Source: DATFPK01 sp035264885 (GTDB lineage: Bacteria > Actinomycetota > Thermoleophilia > Solirubrobacterales > 70-9). Taken from it: a stretch of DNA of 64,000 nt. The position numbers were made by a program, and so were the translations under genes. Positions 40,616 through 49,150 of the stretch are shown here, one piece after another. Within the stretch, counting starts at the first letter, position 1, and every line of letters begins with the position of its first letter. The notes below the pieces were generated by a model, which was given only the letters and a program-made list of their open reading frames with translations, had not been told where the DNA came from and searched no databases. The stretch covers positions 1-64,000 of the forward strand of contig DATFPK010000019.1 in NCBI GenBank assembly GCA_035264885.1, read 5' to 3'.

Positions 40616-41043
40616 CGGCCGCTCGATCCGAAGCCGCCCTCGCCGCGCGCCGACTCGGCCAGCGCATCGGCTTCGACCGGCTCGGGCGTGTCGATGGGGA
40701 CCACGAGGAGCTGCGCGATCCGGTCACCGGCGGCGACCCGGAAGACGTCGGCGGGATCGGTGTTCAGCAGCAGGACCCGGATCTCGCCGCGGTAGCCGGA
40801 GTCGATCAGGCCGGGCGCGTTGACCAGCGCGATGCCGTGCCGATGCGCGAGCCCCGAGCGAGGCAGGACGAGGCCCGCGCGGCCCTCGGGGATCTCGACC
40901 GCGACGCCGGTGCCGACGCTCCACCGCTCCCCCGGTCCGAGGTGCGCGGGCTCGGCGGCGTAGAGGTCGAGGCCGGCGTCCCAATCATGGGCCCGGCTCG
41001 GCAGCGTCGCCCCTGCGGCGAGGCGTTTGAAGCGCAGCTCCAT
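40612..41043 (-). CDS. dut: dUTP diphosphatase
   Basis: 143 aa, normal for trimeric dUTPase. Five motifs are visible: AHDWDAGLDLYA, LVLPRSGLAHRHGIALVNAP, IDSGYRGEIRVLLLNT, DRIAQLLVVPI and the C-terminal arm GEGGFGSSGR (motif V, P-loop-like). It removes dUTP and makes dUMP. ATG 41043 has TAGGGT eight bases upstream. Its TGA overlaps the downstream DUF547 gene. Confidence 0.93.
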   Translation of the reverse strand: MELRFKRLAAGATLPSRAHDWDAGLDLYAAEPAHLGPGERWSVGTGVAVEIPEGRAGLVLPRSGLAHRHGIALVNAPGLIDSGYRGEIRVLLLNTDPADVFRVAAGDRIAQLLVVPIDTPEPVEADALAESARGEGGFGSSGR

Positions 41044-41051
41044 CGACGCCG

Positions 41052-41057
41052 ACCCTA
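41052..41057 (-). promoter_or_regulatory. -10 element TAGGGT of dut, leaderless
   Basis: TAGGGT on the minus strand lies eight bases before ATG 41043, just after the hflX stop. Confidence 0.45.
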
Positions 41058-41065
41058 CCGGCGCC

Positions 41066-42415
41066 CTACTTGCCCGCGCCGGACCGACCCGCGCCGTTGA
41101 CGGAGAACTCCGCGAAGCGGTGGAGCTCGGCGGCGGGAACACGGGCGTGGACGAGGACGCCGTCCTCGCGCTCCTCGCGCTCGAGGTCGCCGGCGAGCTC
41201 GTGGAGCTCGGAGAGGCGGGCGCCCTCGCTGTAGGGGACGAGGAGCTCGACCTCGCGCAGGGTCTCCGCGAAGGCGCGCTCGATTGCCTCCTCGAGCTGA
41301 TCGAGCCCGGTCGCCTCGAGGGCGGAGACGAGCAAGGCGCCGGGATGCCGGAGCAGGACCTCGCGCTGCTCGTCGTCGTCGAGCAGATCGGCCTTGTTGA
41401 AGACCAGAAGGCGGGGCTTGCCCCCCGCGCCGATCTCCTCGAGTACGTCGTCGACCGCGCGCATGTCGGCCTCGCGCCGCTCCTCCGGCGCCGCAGCGTC
41501 GACGACGTGCAGGATCAGGTCCGACAGCGTCGTCTCCTCGAGCGTAGCCTTGAAGGCCTCGACGAGCTGGTGGGGCAGCTTCTCGATGAACCCGACGGTG
41601 TCGGTCACGAGGTAGCGGCGGCCGTCGTGCTCGAACGAGCGCGTGGTCGGGTCGAGGGTGTGGAACAGGCGGTCCCCGATGCTCGTCTCGGATCCGGTCA
41701 TCGCGTTCTGCAGGGTCGACTTGCCGGCGTTCGTGTACCCCGCGAGGGCGACGCGGGGTACCGAGGACCGCTCGCGCCGAGCCCGCATCACATCGCGCGT
41801 GCGCTCGGTGCGGCTGAGCCTCCGCCGCAGCGCCGAGATCCGGTCGCGGGCGAGGCGGCGATCGGTCTCGATCTGGGACTCACCTGGGCCCCTGGTGCCG
41901 ATGCCGCCGTCCATCCGGCCGGCGCCGAGACGCTCGAGGTGCGTCCACAGGCCGCGCATCCGGGCCAGGTTGTACTCGAGCTGGGCGAGCTCGACCTGGA
42001 GCTTGCCCTCGGCCGAGTGCGCATGGGCGGCGAAGATGTCGAGGATGATCGCCGTGCGGTCGATGACCGGTACGCCCAGCGCCGCCTCCAGATTGCGCTC
42101 CTGGCGCGGCGCCAGCTCGTCGTCACAGGCGACGAGGTTGGCGTCGCGACGCGCGATCTCCGTCTTCAGCTCCGCCAGCTTCCCGCGCCCGAAGTAGCGA
42201 TCGGGGTCGGGCCGGTCACGCGGCTGGATCATCTGCCCGGCGGTCGCCACCCCCGCGGTCCGCAGCAGCTCCTTGAGCTCCTCCAGCGGCTCCTCGCCAT
42301 GGCCGTCGGAGATCCCGATCGCCAGCGCCCGCTGCCGGGCTCGCGCCTTCGCGACGCCTGCGGCGCCGTCTCCGTTCCACGCCTGCGGGCTGCCTCCGTT
42401 GCTGGATCTGGGCAC
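41066..42415 (-). CDS. hflX: GTPase HflX
   Basis: 449 aa. N-terminal domain with GRGKLAELKTEIARRDANLV and VPVIDRTAIILDIFAAHAHS, then coiled-coil/Arg-rich linker GGIGTRGPGESQIETDRRLA. G domain: VALAGYTNAGKST (G1), DTVGFIEKLPHQLV (G3), FNKADLL (G4) and VSALEATG (G5). HflX splits stalled or hibernating 70S ribosomes. GTG 42415 has both TACAAT eight bases upstream and an adjacent GGGAGGA, so both signals are present. Confidence 0.93.
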   Translation of the reverse strand: MPRSSNGGSPQAWNGDGAAGVAKARARQRALAIGISDGHGEEPLEELKELLRTAGVATAGQMIQPRDRPDPDRYFGRGKLAELKTEIARRDANLVACDDELAPRQERNLEAALGVPVIDRTAIILDIFAAHAHSAEGKLQVELAQLEYNLARMRGLWTHLERLGAGRMDGGIGTRGPGESQIETDRRLARDRISALRRRLSRTERTRDVMRARRERSSVPRVALAGYTNAGKSTLQNAMTGSETSIGDRLFHTLDPTTRSFEHDGRRYLVTDTVGFIEKLPHQLVEAFKATLEETTLSDLILHVVDAAAPEERREADMRAVDDVLEEIGAGGKPRLLVFNKADLLDDDEQREVLLRHPGALLVSALEATGLDQLEEAIERAFAETLREVELLVPYSEGARLSELHELAGDLEREEREDGVLVHARVPAAELHRFAEFSVNGAGRSGAGK

Positions 42416-42423
42416 TCCTCCCG

Positions 42424-42429
42424 ATTGTA
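42424..42429 (-). promoter_or_regulatory. -10 element TACAAT of hflX
   Basis: TACAAT on the minus strand lies eight bases before GTG 42415. It is the best -10 sequence among the leaderless-type promoters here. Confidence 0.55.
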
Positions 42430-42448
42430 GGGAGCAGCCGCGAGGGGA

Positions 42449-42454
42449 TAGGCT
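42449..42454 (+). promoter_or_regulatory. -10 element TAGGCT, leaderless
   Basis: TAGGCT lies five bases before GTG 42460 and eight before ATG 42463, so either codon could be first. It forms a divergent pair with the hflX promoter. Confidence 0.45.
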
Positions 42455-42459
42455 GGCGC

Positions 42460-43455
42460 GTGATGAAGGTTTTCGTCACCGGCGGCACCGGATTCATCGG
42501 CGGTCACGTGGTGCGCCGTCTGCGCGATCGTGGCGACGGCGTCGTCTGCCTGGTCCGGGACCTCGGCAAGGGCGCCGAGCTCGAGGCGCTCGGCGCGACG
42601 CTGGTCGAGGGCGACCTCTCGCGCGGGGGCGTCATCTCCACCGCCATGCAGGGCTGCGACGCAGCGATCCACGGCGCCGCGATCTACGAGGTCGGCATCC
42701 CGAAGGGCGAGCGGCGCGCGATGCACGAGGCCAACGTGGTCGGGACCGAGCGGGTCCTCCGCGCCGCGCTCGAAGCTAAGGTGCCGAGGGTCGTCTACAT
42801 CTCCACCGTCGCCGCGTTCGGTAACACCCACGGGGAGGTCGTGGACGAGACCTACGTGCACCCGGGCCAGGAGTTCACCTCCTACTACGAGGAGACGAAG
42901 GTCGAGGCCCACCGGATCGCGAGGCGGATGATCGACGACGAGGGCCTGCCCCTGGTGATCGTCCAGCCCGGCGGCGTCTACGGCCCCGAAGACCACTCCT
43001 CGGTCGGCCAGCAGATCAATCAGTTCCTCGCCGGCCGGCTCCCGATGCTGCCGTTCCCCGACCTCGGCCTGAACCTCGTCCACGTCGAGGACGTCGCTGA
43101 CGGCGTCCTGCTCGCGCTCGACAAGGGCCAGGTCGGCGAGTCCTACGTGCTCGGCGGCGAGATCACCTCCATGCGTGGCCTGATCGACACCGTCGGCCGG
43201 GTTGCCGGGAGAAAGCCGCCGAAGCGGGCAATGCCGACCGCGATGCTGAAGCTGATGACGCCCGCCGGGCCGGTCGTCGGCAAGCTGATGGGCCAGCCGC
43301 CCAATCTCCGCGAGTTGATCAGCTCCGCCGACGGCGTCACGTTCTGGGCCCGCCACGACAAGGCGATGCAGGAGCTCGGCTACTCTCCGCGGGGGCTGGA
43401 GCAGGGGATCCGCGAGACCCTGGCCGCCGAGGGCAAGCTGCCCGCGGCCGCCTGA
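42460..43455 (+). CDS. NAD(P)-dependent epimerase/dehydratase (extended SDR)
   Basis: 331 aa. N-terminal FVTGGTGFIGGHVVRRLRDR is the NAD(P) loop. The active-site YYEETK gives Tyr and Lys, with Ser/Thr in VYISTVAAFG. GGVYGPEDHSSVGQQINQFL resembles dihydroflavonol-reductase-like and hopanoid-type SDRs. C-terminal half binds the substrate, which is unknown. Start could be GTG 42460 or ATG 42463 (MKVFVTGG). Confidence 0.83.
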   Translation: MMKVFVTGGTGFIGGHVVRRLRDRGDGVVCLVRDLGKGAELEALGATLVEGDLSRGGVISTAMQGCDAAIHGAAIYEVGIPKGERRAMHEANVVGTERVLRAALEAKVPRVVYISTVAAFGNTHGEVVDETYVHPGQEFTSYYEETKVEAHRIARRMIDDEGLPLVIVQPGGVYGPEDHSSVGQQINQFLAGRLPMLPFPDLGLNLVHVEDVADGVLLALDKGQVGESYVLGGEITSMRGLIDTVGRVAGRKPPKRAMPTAMLKLMTPAGPVVGKLMGQPPNLRELISSADGVTFWARHDKAMQELGYSPRGLEQGIRETLAAEGKLPAAA

Positions 43456-43521
43456 CCGCGGCGGCGCTTCATCGCTAGCCTGCCGCCCCGGCAGCCTCGT
43501 CCCCCCTATCAAGGAGAAACA

Positions 43522-44382
43522 GTGCTCACCCCGAACCGTCCGCGCCTCCGGGCGCTCACGCTGCTTGCCGCGGTGCTCTCGCTCGTCCTCATCGCCGCCT
43601 GCGGCGACGATGACGACTCGGGCTCCGGCGTCGACTCCGGCGACGCGGCGCCGTTCGACGTCTCGGTCGAGAACGCCGGCGGCTCGGTCGCGTTCGACGC
43701 GCCCCAGCGGGCCGCGGCCGGCCTGACCGCGATCACCCTCGCGAACGAGTCCAAGAAGCCCGAGGACCTCCAGCTGATCAAGGTCGAGGGCAAGCGCTCC
43801 GAGCAGGAGGTCGTCGCCGCCTACAACCAGGTCGGCCGGGGCGGCGCGCCGATCCCCGCCTGGTTCCTCGCCGGCGGTGGCGTCCCGACCACGGGGTCCG
43901 GTGACTCCGCCACGGTCGAGCAGGTGCTCGAGCCGGGCACCTACTACGGCTTCACCAGCGGGACTCAGGGCCACATGTCGTTCCAGGTCACCGGCCAGGC
44001 CTCGGACGCGGAGCTGCCCGAGGCGGACGCCACCGTGTCGGCCTTCGAGTACGGCTTCAAGGCGGAGGGACTGAAGTCCGGGGAGAACCGGATCCGTTTC
44101 GAGAACATGGGCGCCCAGCCGCATCACATGCTCGCCTTCCCGATCATCGGCAATGCCTCGGTCGAGGATGTGAAGCAGTTCGTCAAGACCGAGAAGGGCA
44201 AGCCGCCGGTCGACTTCGAGCAGGAGGTGTCGACCGCGGTCCTCGAGGGACAGACCTCACAGCTCGTCGACGTGAAGCTGGGCAAGCCGGGCCGCTACGC
44301 CCTGCTCTGCTTCATCAGCGACCGTCAGGGCGGACCCCCGCATGCTCTGAAGGGCATGGTGACCGAGGTGGACGTCGAGTAG
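43522..44382 (+). CDS. Lipoprotein with a cupredoxin-like C-terminal domain
   Basis: 286 aa. Lipobox LVLIAAC with Cys-25 region followed by acidic/Ser spacer. Two beta-sandwich halves: about 50-160 and 170-286. In the second half, potential type-1 copper ligands appear in order His (GAQPHHMLAFP), Cys (YALLCFISDRQ), His (GGPPHALKG) and Met (GMVTEVDV), the plastocyanin order, though the Cys-to-His spacing is longer than usual. GTG 43522 has AAGGAGAAACA, a good ribosome-binding site. Copper binding is a hypothesis. Next gene follows three bases later. Confidence 0.7.
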   Translation: MLTPNRPRLRALTLLAAVLSLVLIAACGDDDDSGSGVDSGDAAPFDVSVENAGGSVAFDAPQRAAAGLTAITLANESKKPEDLQLIKVEGKRSEQEVVAAYNQVGRGGAPIPAWFLAGGGVPTTGSGDSATVEQVLEPGTYYGFTSGTQGHMSFQVTGQASDAELPEADATVSAFEYGFKAEGLKSGENRIRFENMGAQPHHMLAFPIIGNASVEDVKQFVKTEKGKPPVDFEQEVSTAVLEGQTSQLVDVKLGKPGRYALLCFISDRQGGPPHALKGMVTEVDVE

Positions 44383-44385
44383 CAG

Positions 44386-45222
44386 GTGCGACTGATCGAC
44401 GTCCGGCACCTCGGCCGCGAGAGGGTGATCGGCTGCTGGGAGGCCGACGGCGTCCTGATCGACCCAGGCCCCTCCTCCTCGCTGGGGACGCTGCTGGCCG
44501 AGCTTGGTGACGAGCCGCCGCGAGCCCTCCTCCTCACCCACATCCACCTCGACCACGCCGGGGCCGCCGGGACCCTGGTGCGACGCTGGCCCCACCTCCA
44601 CGTCCACGTGCATGAGCGGGGCGCCCCGCACCTGGCCGACCCCTCGCGCCTTTTGGCCAGCGCCCAGCGCCTCTACGGCGACCGCATGGAGGAGCTCTGG
44701 GGTGAAGTCGCGCCCGTTCCCGGGGAGAACCTGCGGCCGCTCGTGGGCGGCGAGGAGGTCCTGGGGGTTCGCGTCGCCTACACCCCCGGCCACGCCTCCC
44801 ATCATGTCAGCTATCTGCACGAGGACAGCGGTCGCGCCTTCGTCGGCGACGTCGCCGCAGTGCGAATTCCCCCGTCGGGTTTCGTCCTGCCCCCCACGCC
44901 CCCGCCCGACATCGACCTCGAGGCCTGGGAGCGGTCGCTGGACCTGGTCGGGGAGTGGCAGCCGGCGAGCATCGGCCTGACCCACTTCGGCGCCGTCGAG
45001 GAGCCCCCGGCCCACCTCGAGCTGGTCCGCCGCCGGCTGCGCGAGCAGGCGCGGCGGGCCCGGGAGGGCGGACCGGAGGAGTTCGAGCGGGAGCTGCGCC
45101 GGCAGGTCGCCGCCGCCGGTGACAAGGGCACGGCCGCCGCGCTCCTTCAGGCGGTGCCGCCCGAGCAGCAGTACCTCGGCCTGGAGCGCTACTGGCGCAA
45201 GCGGGCCGAGACCGCGGAGTGA
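44386..45222 (+). CDS. Metallo-beta-lactamase-fold hydrolase
   Basis: 278 aa. Zinc-binding HxHxDH is ALLLTHIHLDHAGAAG; other ligands are H in YTPGHASHHVSYLH, D in AFVGDVAAVRIP and H in IGLTHFGAVEEP. The fold is of the glyoxalase II/lactonase type, with a helical C-terminal extension (RRRLREQARRAREG). The substrate is unknown. It begins three bases after the lipoprotein stop, suggesting an operon. Confidence 0.83.
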   Translation: MRLIDVRHLGRERVIGCWEADGVLIDPGPSSSLGTLLAELGDEPPRALLLTHIHLDHAGAAGTLVRRWPHLHVHVHERGAPHLADPSRLLASAQRLYGDRMEELWGEVAPVPGENLRPLVGGEEVLGVRVAYTPGHASHHVSYLHEDSGRAFVGDVAAVRIPPSGFVLPPTPPPDIDLEAWERSLDLVGEWQPASIGLTHFGAVEEPPAHLELVRRRLREQARRAREGGPEEFERELRRQVAAAGDKGTAAALLQAVPPEQQYLGLERYWRKRAETAE

Positions 45223-45235
45223 ACGGCGTCTGCGC

Positions 45236-46096
45236 CTAGGCGGCGGTCGTCTGCGCCGGCCGCGGTGCCGGCATCAGGGCCGCGGCGGCGATCACGGCTG
45301 CGAAGGCGAGCGAGCGAGCGACGATCTCGACGGCCCCGTTCCCCATCGGGTCGCCGAAGACGAGCACGCCGCCGAGGATCGCGGCACAGTTCGCGGCGAC
45401 CGACGAGAGGGTGATGACAGCGATGGCCTCGCCGGTCTGGAGGCCGCGCGCGAGCGCGAAGAAGGCGAGGACGCCGGCGACGACGGCGACCATCGTCCAC
45501 GGGCCGAGGATGCTGACGGGATCCCCGGGAACCGTTCCGGTGAGCGCCTTGATCGAGACGTCGGAGACTCCGACGAGCAGGCCGGCCGCGGCGCCCAAGG
45601 CGGCGCCGTGGCGCGGTCCGGGGGTGTCCGAGCGCCCGCCGAGCAGCAGGCCGATGCCGATGCCGATCGCGCCGGCCTCGAAGGCTGCCATCGCCGGAAT
45701 CGAGTAGCTGGCATGGGCTCCGCTCGTGTCGGTGCTGATCGCGAGCAGGGCGAGGCCGCCGGCGCTCAGGCCGAGGCCGGCCCACTGCCTGGGCCCCAGG
45801 GTCAGCCCGAACCAGCGCTCGGCCGGGAACGCGAGCAGGACGAGGCCGCCGGAGATCAGCATCTGCACGAGCGAGAGGGGCGCGACGGTCAGCGCCGCGA
45901 CGTGGAGCAGCCAGGCCGCGGCGGCGATCCCGAAGCCGATCGTCCACCAGCGCGAGCGGAACAGCGCGGCGGCGCTGCGCCCCGGGTGGCGGAAGCTGAC
46001 CGCGGGCGCGGCAAGGGCGCCGCGATGCTTGCACAGGCCCGACACGTTGGTGAGGAACGCGCAGGCGATGGAAAGTGTTATTCCGATCTCGATCAT
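45236..46096 (-). CDS. DMT/EamA-like multi-helix transporter
   Basis: 286 aa with about nine to ten hydrophobic helices. It begins MIEIGITLSIACAFLTNVSG and has paired repeats typical of drug/metabolite transporters, e.g. LSLVQMLISGGLVLLAFPAE and ITLSSVAANCAAILGGVLVF. The pattern also fits the NIPA-like magnesium group. ATG 46096 is chosen over the adjoining TTG 46099. A 119-bp gap with no obvious feature separates it from the dapL stop. Confidence 0.75.
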   Translation of the reverse strand: MIEIGITLSIACAFLTNVSGLCKHRGALAAPAVSFRHPGRSAAALFRSRWWTIGFGIAAAAWLLHVAALTVAPLSLVQMLISGGLVLLAFPAERWFGLTLGPRQWAGLGLSAGGLALLAISTDTSGAHASYSIPAMAAFEAGAIGIGIGLLLGGRSDTPGPRHGAALGAAAGLLVGVSDVSIKALTGTVPGDPVSILGPWTMVAVVAGVLAFFALARGLQTGEAIAVITLSSVAANCAAILGGVLVFGDPMGNGAVEIVARSLAFAAVIAAAALMPAPRPAQTTAA

Positions 46097-46218
46097 CAAG
46101 GGCGACCCTGCCTTCCATCGACGCGGCCCCGAGCGCGCTTGAAGGCATTGGACGACTGATCTGGAGCCCCCGCCCCTCAGTCGAAAAGTGGGTACCCGCT
46201 TGAGGCTAGCGAAACCCT

Positions 46219-47388
46219 CTACGCGAGGTGCATCCTCATCCGCTCGACCGCCTCCGCCAGGCGGTCCTCGGGCGTGGTCAGCGAGATCCGGATGAAACCC
46301 TCGCCGCTCGGTCCGTACATCGCGCCCGGCGAGACCACCACGCCCGCCTCCTCCAGCACGAGCTCCGCGAACGAGGTCGAGGTGTGGCCCTCCGGGACCG
46401 GCGCCCAGACGTAGATGGTGCCCCTGGGCACCGGGACGTCGACGCCGATCTCGCGCAGCGCGCCGACGACCAGGTCGCGGCGGCGGGCATAGGTCTCGTT
46501 CATCCGATCGAGCGGCCCCCGCGGCCCTTCGAGGGCGGCGACGCCGGCGAGCTGGACGGCCTCGAAGAGACCGGAGTCGACGTTGGTCTTCAGTCTCCAG
46601 TAGGCCTCGATGGCATCCCGGTTGCCCAGGATGGCGGCGCAGCGCCAGCCGGTCATGTTGAAGCCCTTCGAGAGCGAGAACACCTCGACGCCGACCTCCT
46701 TGGCGCCCGGTGTGGCCAAAAAGCTCGGCGCTTCGTAACCGTCGAACGTGGTCTCCGAATAGGCGCTGTCGTGGACGACGAGGGTCTCGTGCTCGCGGGC
46801 GAACGAGACCACGAGCTCGAAGAACCCATCCGGCACGACCGCCCCGGTCGGGTTGTTCGGATAGTTGACGAACATCAGGCGGGCCCTGCGGGCCACGTCG
46901 GCGGGCACGGAGCTCAGGTCAGGGGCGAAGCCCAGATCGGGGCTCAGGGGCAGCAGCTCGGCGGACGCGCCGGCCAGGGTGGGCCCGCCGGTGTAGACCG
47001 GGTATCCGGGGTCCGAGGCGAGGGCCACGTCGCCCGGGTCGAGGAAGGCGAAGCACAGGTTGTAGATGCACTCCTTGGCGCCGATCGCCGGGATCACCTC
47101 AGCCTCCGCATCGATCTCGACCCCGAAGCGCCGCCCGTAGAAGCTCGCGAAGGCGTTTCGGAACTCGCCCCTGCCCCGGTTCGACGGGTAGTTGTGGGTC
47201 CCGGGCCGGGCGACGGCCTCCTGCATCGCCTTGACGATGTGCGGATACGTCGGCTCGTCCGGATCCCCGATTCCGAGGCTGATCACGTCGACCCCGGCCG
47301 CCTTCTTCTCGGCGATCCGCCGCTCGAGCTCGGCGAACATGTACGGAGGGATCGCCTCGAGACGGCGCGCGGGATCGGTCAGGGCCAC
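46219..47388 (-). CDS. dapL: LL-diaminopimelate aminotransferase-like class I aminotransferase
   Basis: 389 aa. PLP Lys in VFSLSKGFNMTGWRCAAILG; other family residues are ISLGIGDPDEPTYPHIVKAM, NYPSNRGRGEFRNAFASFYG, FVNYPNNPTGAVV (Asn that pairs with PLP) and GFIRISLTTPEDRL. The IGDPDEP opening and neighbours dapF and dapA favour DapL, which makes LL-DAP directly from tetrahydrodipicolinate. TAGGCT lies eight bases before GTG 47388. Succinyl-DAP aminotransferase (DapC) is the alternative. Confidence 0.83.
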   Translation of the reverse strand: MALTDPARRLEAIPPYMFAELERRIAEKKAAGVDVISLGIGDPDEPTYPHIVKAMQEAVARPGTHNYPSNRGRGEFRNAFASFYGRRFGVEIDAEAEVIPAIGAKECIYNLCFAFLDPGDVALASDPGYPVYTGGPTLAGASAELLPLSPDLGFAPDLSSVPADVARRARLMFVNYPNNPTGAVVPDGFFELVVSFAREHETLVVHDSAYSETTFDGYEAPSFLATPGAKEVGVEVFSLSKGFNMTGWRCAAILGNRDAIEAYWRLKTNVDSGLFEAVQLAGVAALEGPRGPLDRMNETYARRRDLVVGALREIGVDVPVPRGTIYVWAPVPEGHTSTSFAELVLEEAGVVVSPGAMYGPSGEGFIRISLTTPEDRLAEAVERMRMHLA

Positions 47389-47396
47389 GGCGCGGC

Positions 47397-47402
47397 AGCC
47401 TA
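47397..47402 (-). promoter_or_regulatory. -10 element TAGGCT of dapL, leaderless
   Basis: TAGGCT on the minus strand lies eight bases before GTG 47388, in the 22-bp gap after dapF. Confidence 0.45.
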
Positions 47403-47410
47403 GCGAGGGG

Positions 47411-48256
47411 TCAGATCTCCGCGAGCGCCGCCACCAGGTCCTCCGATAGCTGGCCTGAGCAGATCGGTTCCGCCCAGCCGGTCAGATGCACCTCGAGGTC
47501 GTCCGCGACCTCCACCTCGAGCTCGCCGCCGTCGAGGCGCACGGCGACGGGGCTGCTCGAGCCCATGAGGACGGCCGCTACCGCGGCCCCGCAGGCGCCG
47601 GTTCCCGATGACAGCGTCTCCCCCACCCCCCGCTCGAAGATCCGCGCCCGCACGGCGCCGCCGTCGATCGCGATGAACGAGACGTTCGTCCGGTTGGGAA
47701 ACAGCTCGGAGCGCTCGATCTCGGGGCCGATCGAGGCGAGGTCGAGCGCCTCGACCTCCTCCCCCGCCTCGATCACGCACTGGGGATTGCCGATCGAGAC
47801 GTGCTGGAAGCGCCACTCGCGCCCGCCGGCGGTGAGCGTGCCGGTCCCATCCCTCCCGCCGCTCGGGTAGTCCTTCGAGCTGGTCGACGCGCGACCCATC
47901 GCCACCCGCGCCCTGCGGTCGTCGACGATCTCCGGCGTGACCGCGCCGGCCATGCTCCCGATCGAGAAGCGCGGTCCCGGAGTCCAGCCATGGCGGTGCA
48001 GGTACATCGCCGCCTCCCGCACGCCGTTCCCCGACAGCTCCGCCTCCGAGCCGTCGGGGTTGAAGATCCGCAGGTCGGCGACCAGGTCGCGGTCCTCGCT
48101 CGGCGAGAGCAGGAGGATGCCGTCGGAGCCGATCCCGAAGTGGCGGTCGCAGATGCGCCTGACGCGCTCCGGCGTCAGATCCCAGGGGAGGCTCGGCGCC
48201 CCGAGGATCACGTAGTCGTTGCCGAGCGCCGTCCACTTCTCGAAGGCGAGGCTCAT
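47411..48256 (-). CDS. dapF: Diaminopimelate epimerase lacking the first catalytic cysteine
   Basis: 281 aa. Family blocks are clear: GNDYVILGAP, DRHFGIGSDGILLLSPS, RIFNPDGSEAELSGNG, FQHVSIGNPQCVIEA and ERGVGETLSSGTGACGAAVA. Known enzymes use two Cys as acid/base: in CGNG (E. coli C73) and GTGAC (C217). Here the first is Ser (S75 in ELSGNG) while C222 remains, and His of GNPHC is Gln (Q159). The substitution may alter or abolish epimerisation. ATG overlaps the miaA stop as ATGA. The product is needed for meso-DAP in peptidoglycan. Confidence 0.85.
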   Translation of the reverse strand: MSLAFEKWTALGNDYVILGAPSLPWDLTPERVRRICDRHFGIGSDGILLLSPSEDRDLVADLRIFNPDGSEAELSGNGVREAAMYLHRHGWTPGPRFSIGSMAGAVTPEIVDDRRARVAMGRASTSSKDYPSGGRDGTGTLTAGGREWRFQHVSIGNPQCVIEAGEEVEALDLASIGPEIERSELFPNRTNVSFIAIDGGAVRARIFERGVGETLSSGTGACGAAVAAVLMGSSSPVAVRLDGGELEVEVADDLEVHLTGWAEPICSGQLSEDLVAALAEI

Positions 48257-49146
48257 CGCGGCGCCAGTATCCCAGCGATCTCGGCCGCGACCTCGGCGTC
48301 GCCGCGGTCGCCGCGGTCGACGATCTCGACCCTCGGCATCCGCCGCATCCAGGTGAGCTGGCGGCGCGCGTAGCGCCGATGGACCGCCTTGACCGCTTCG
48401 AGGTCGGCGGCGAGCATCTCGTCGAATCCCAGGGCGGCCCGGGCGGTGCGGGAGATCCCGCGGCGGTCCGCCTCCCGAGCCTGCTCGACGGCCCCGGCCA
48501 CGGCCATCGCCTCGACCCGGGCGGCGATCCGCCGGTCGAGCAGCTCGCGGTCGGCGACGAGGCCGAACAGCCGGCTCGGTCGCCGTGGCGATGCGGTCCA
48601 GAGCCGATCGCCACTCGGGGCCGGTTCGATCCCTGCCCGGCGGAGCTCGGTCCAGCGGGCGATCCGCTTGCGGTCGTTGGGGTGGACGGCGGCGGACAGC
48701 TCCGAGGGCAGCTCGGCGTGGAGGGCATCGGGGCCGCGGGCGGCGATCTCGGCCTCCACCTCGTCGCGGACCTCCGCCGGGACCGCCGGGCGCAGGTCGA
48801 GGTCGGCCAGCGCCGCCCGCAGGTAGAGGCCGGTGCCGCCGACCACGATCGGGCGGCGCCCGGCACCGAGCAGGTCGTCGATCTCGGCGTGCGCCAGCGC
48901 AGCGAAGCGCCCCACGCTGAACTCCTCGGACGGGTCGAGGAAACCGACCAGGCGGTGCTCGAGGCGGCGCCGCTCGTCCGCGCTCGCGGCGCCGCTGACG
49001 ATCTCGAGGCCGCGATAGACCTGGATCGCGTCGCAGGAGACCGCCACCGGCTCCTCCCCCCTTCGGCGCAGGTCCTCGGCGAGCGCGACCGCGACGCCGG
49101 TCTTCCCGGCCGCGGTCGGGCCGAAGATCGCGACCAGCTCCGGCAC
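48253..49146 (-). CDS. miaA: tRNA dimethylallyltransferase
   Basis: 297 aa. P-loop AIFGPTAAGKTGVAVALAED, substrate-binding VAVSCDAIQVYRGLEIVSGA, and PIVVGGTGLYLRAALADLDL. It adds the isopentenyl group to A37 of tRNAs reading UNN codons. It follows miaB after four bases, so the two sequential A37-modifying steps are encoded together. GTG start. The C-terminal YARRQLTWMRRMPRVEIVDR is typical. Confidence 0.93.
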   Translation of the reverse strand: MPELVAIFGPTAAGKTGVAVALAEDLRRRGEEPVAVSCDAIQVYRGLEIVSGAASADERRRLEHRLVGFLDPSEEFSVGRFAALAHAEIDDLLGAGRRPIVVGGTGLYLRAALADLDLRPAVPAEVRDEVEAEIAARGPDALHAELPSELSAAVHPNDRKRIARWTELRRAGIEPAPSGDRLWTASPRRPSRLFGLVADRELLDRRIAARVEAMAVAGAVEQAREADRRGISRTARAALGFDEMLAADLEAVKAVHRRYARRQLTWMRRMPRVEIVDRGDRGDAEVAAEIAGILAPR

Positions 49147-49150
49147 GGCG

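Noticed and set aside
48621..48640. GGTTCGATCCCTGCC, resembling a tRNA T-arm
   Set aside because: It lies within the miaA coding region, encodes conserved protein sequence, and no acceptor or anticodon arms pair around it.
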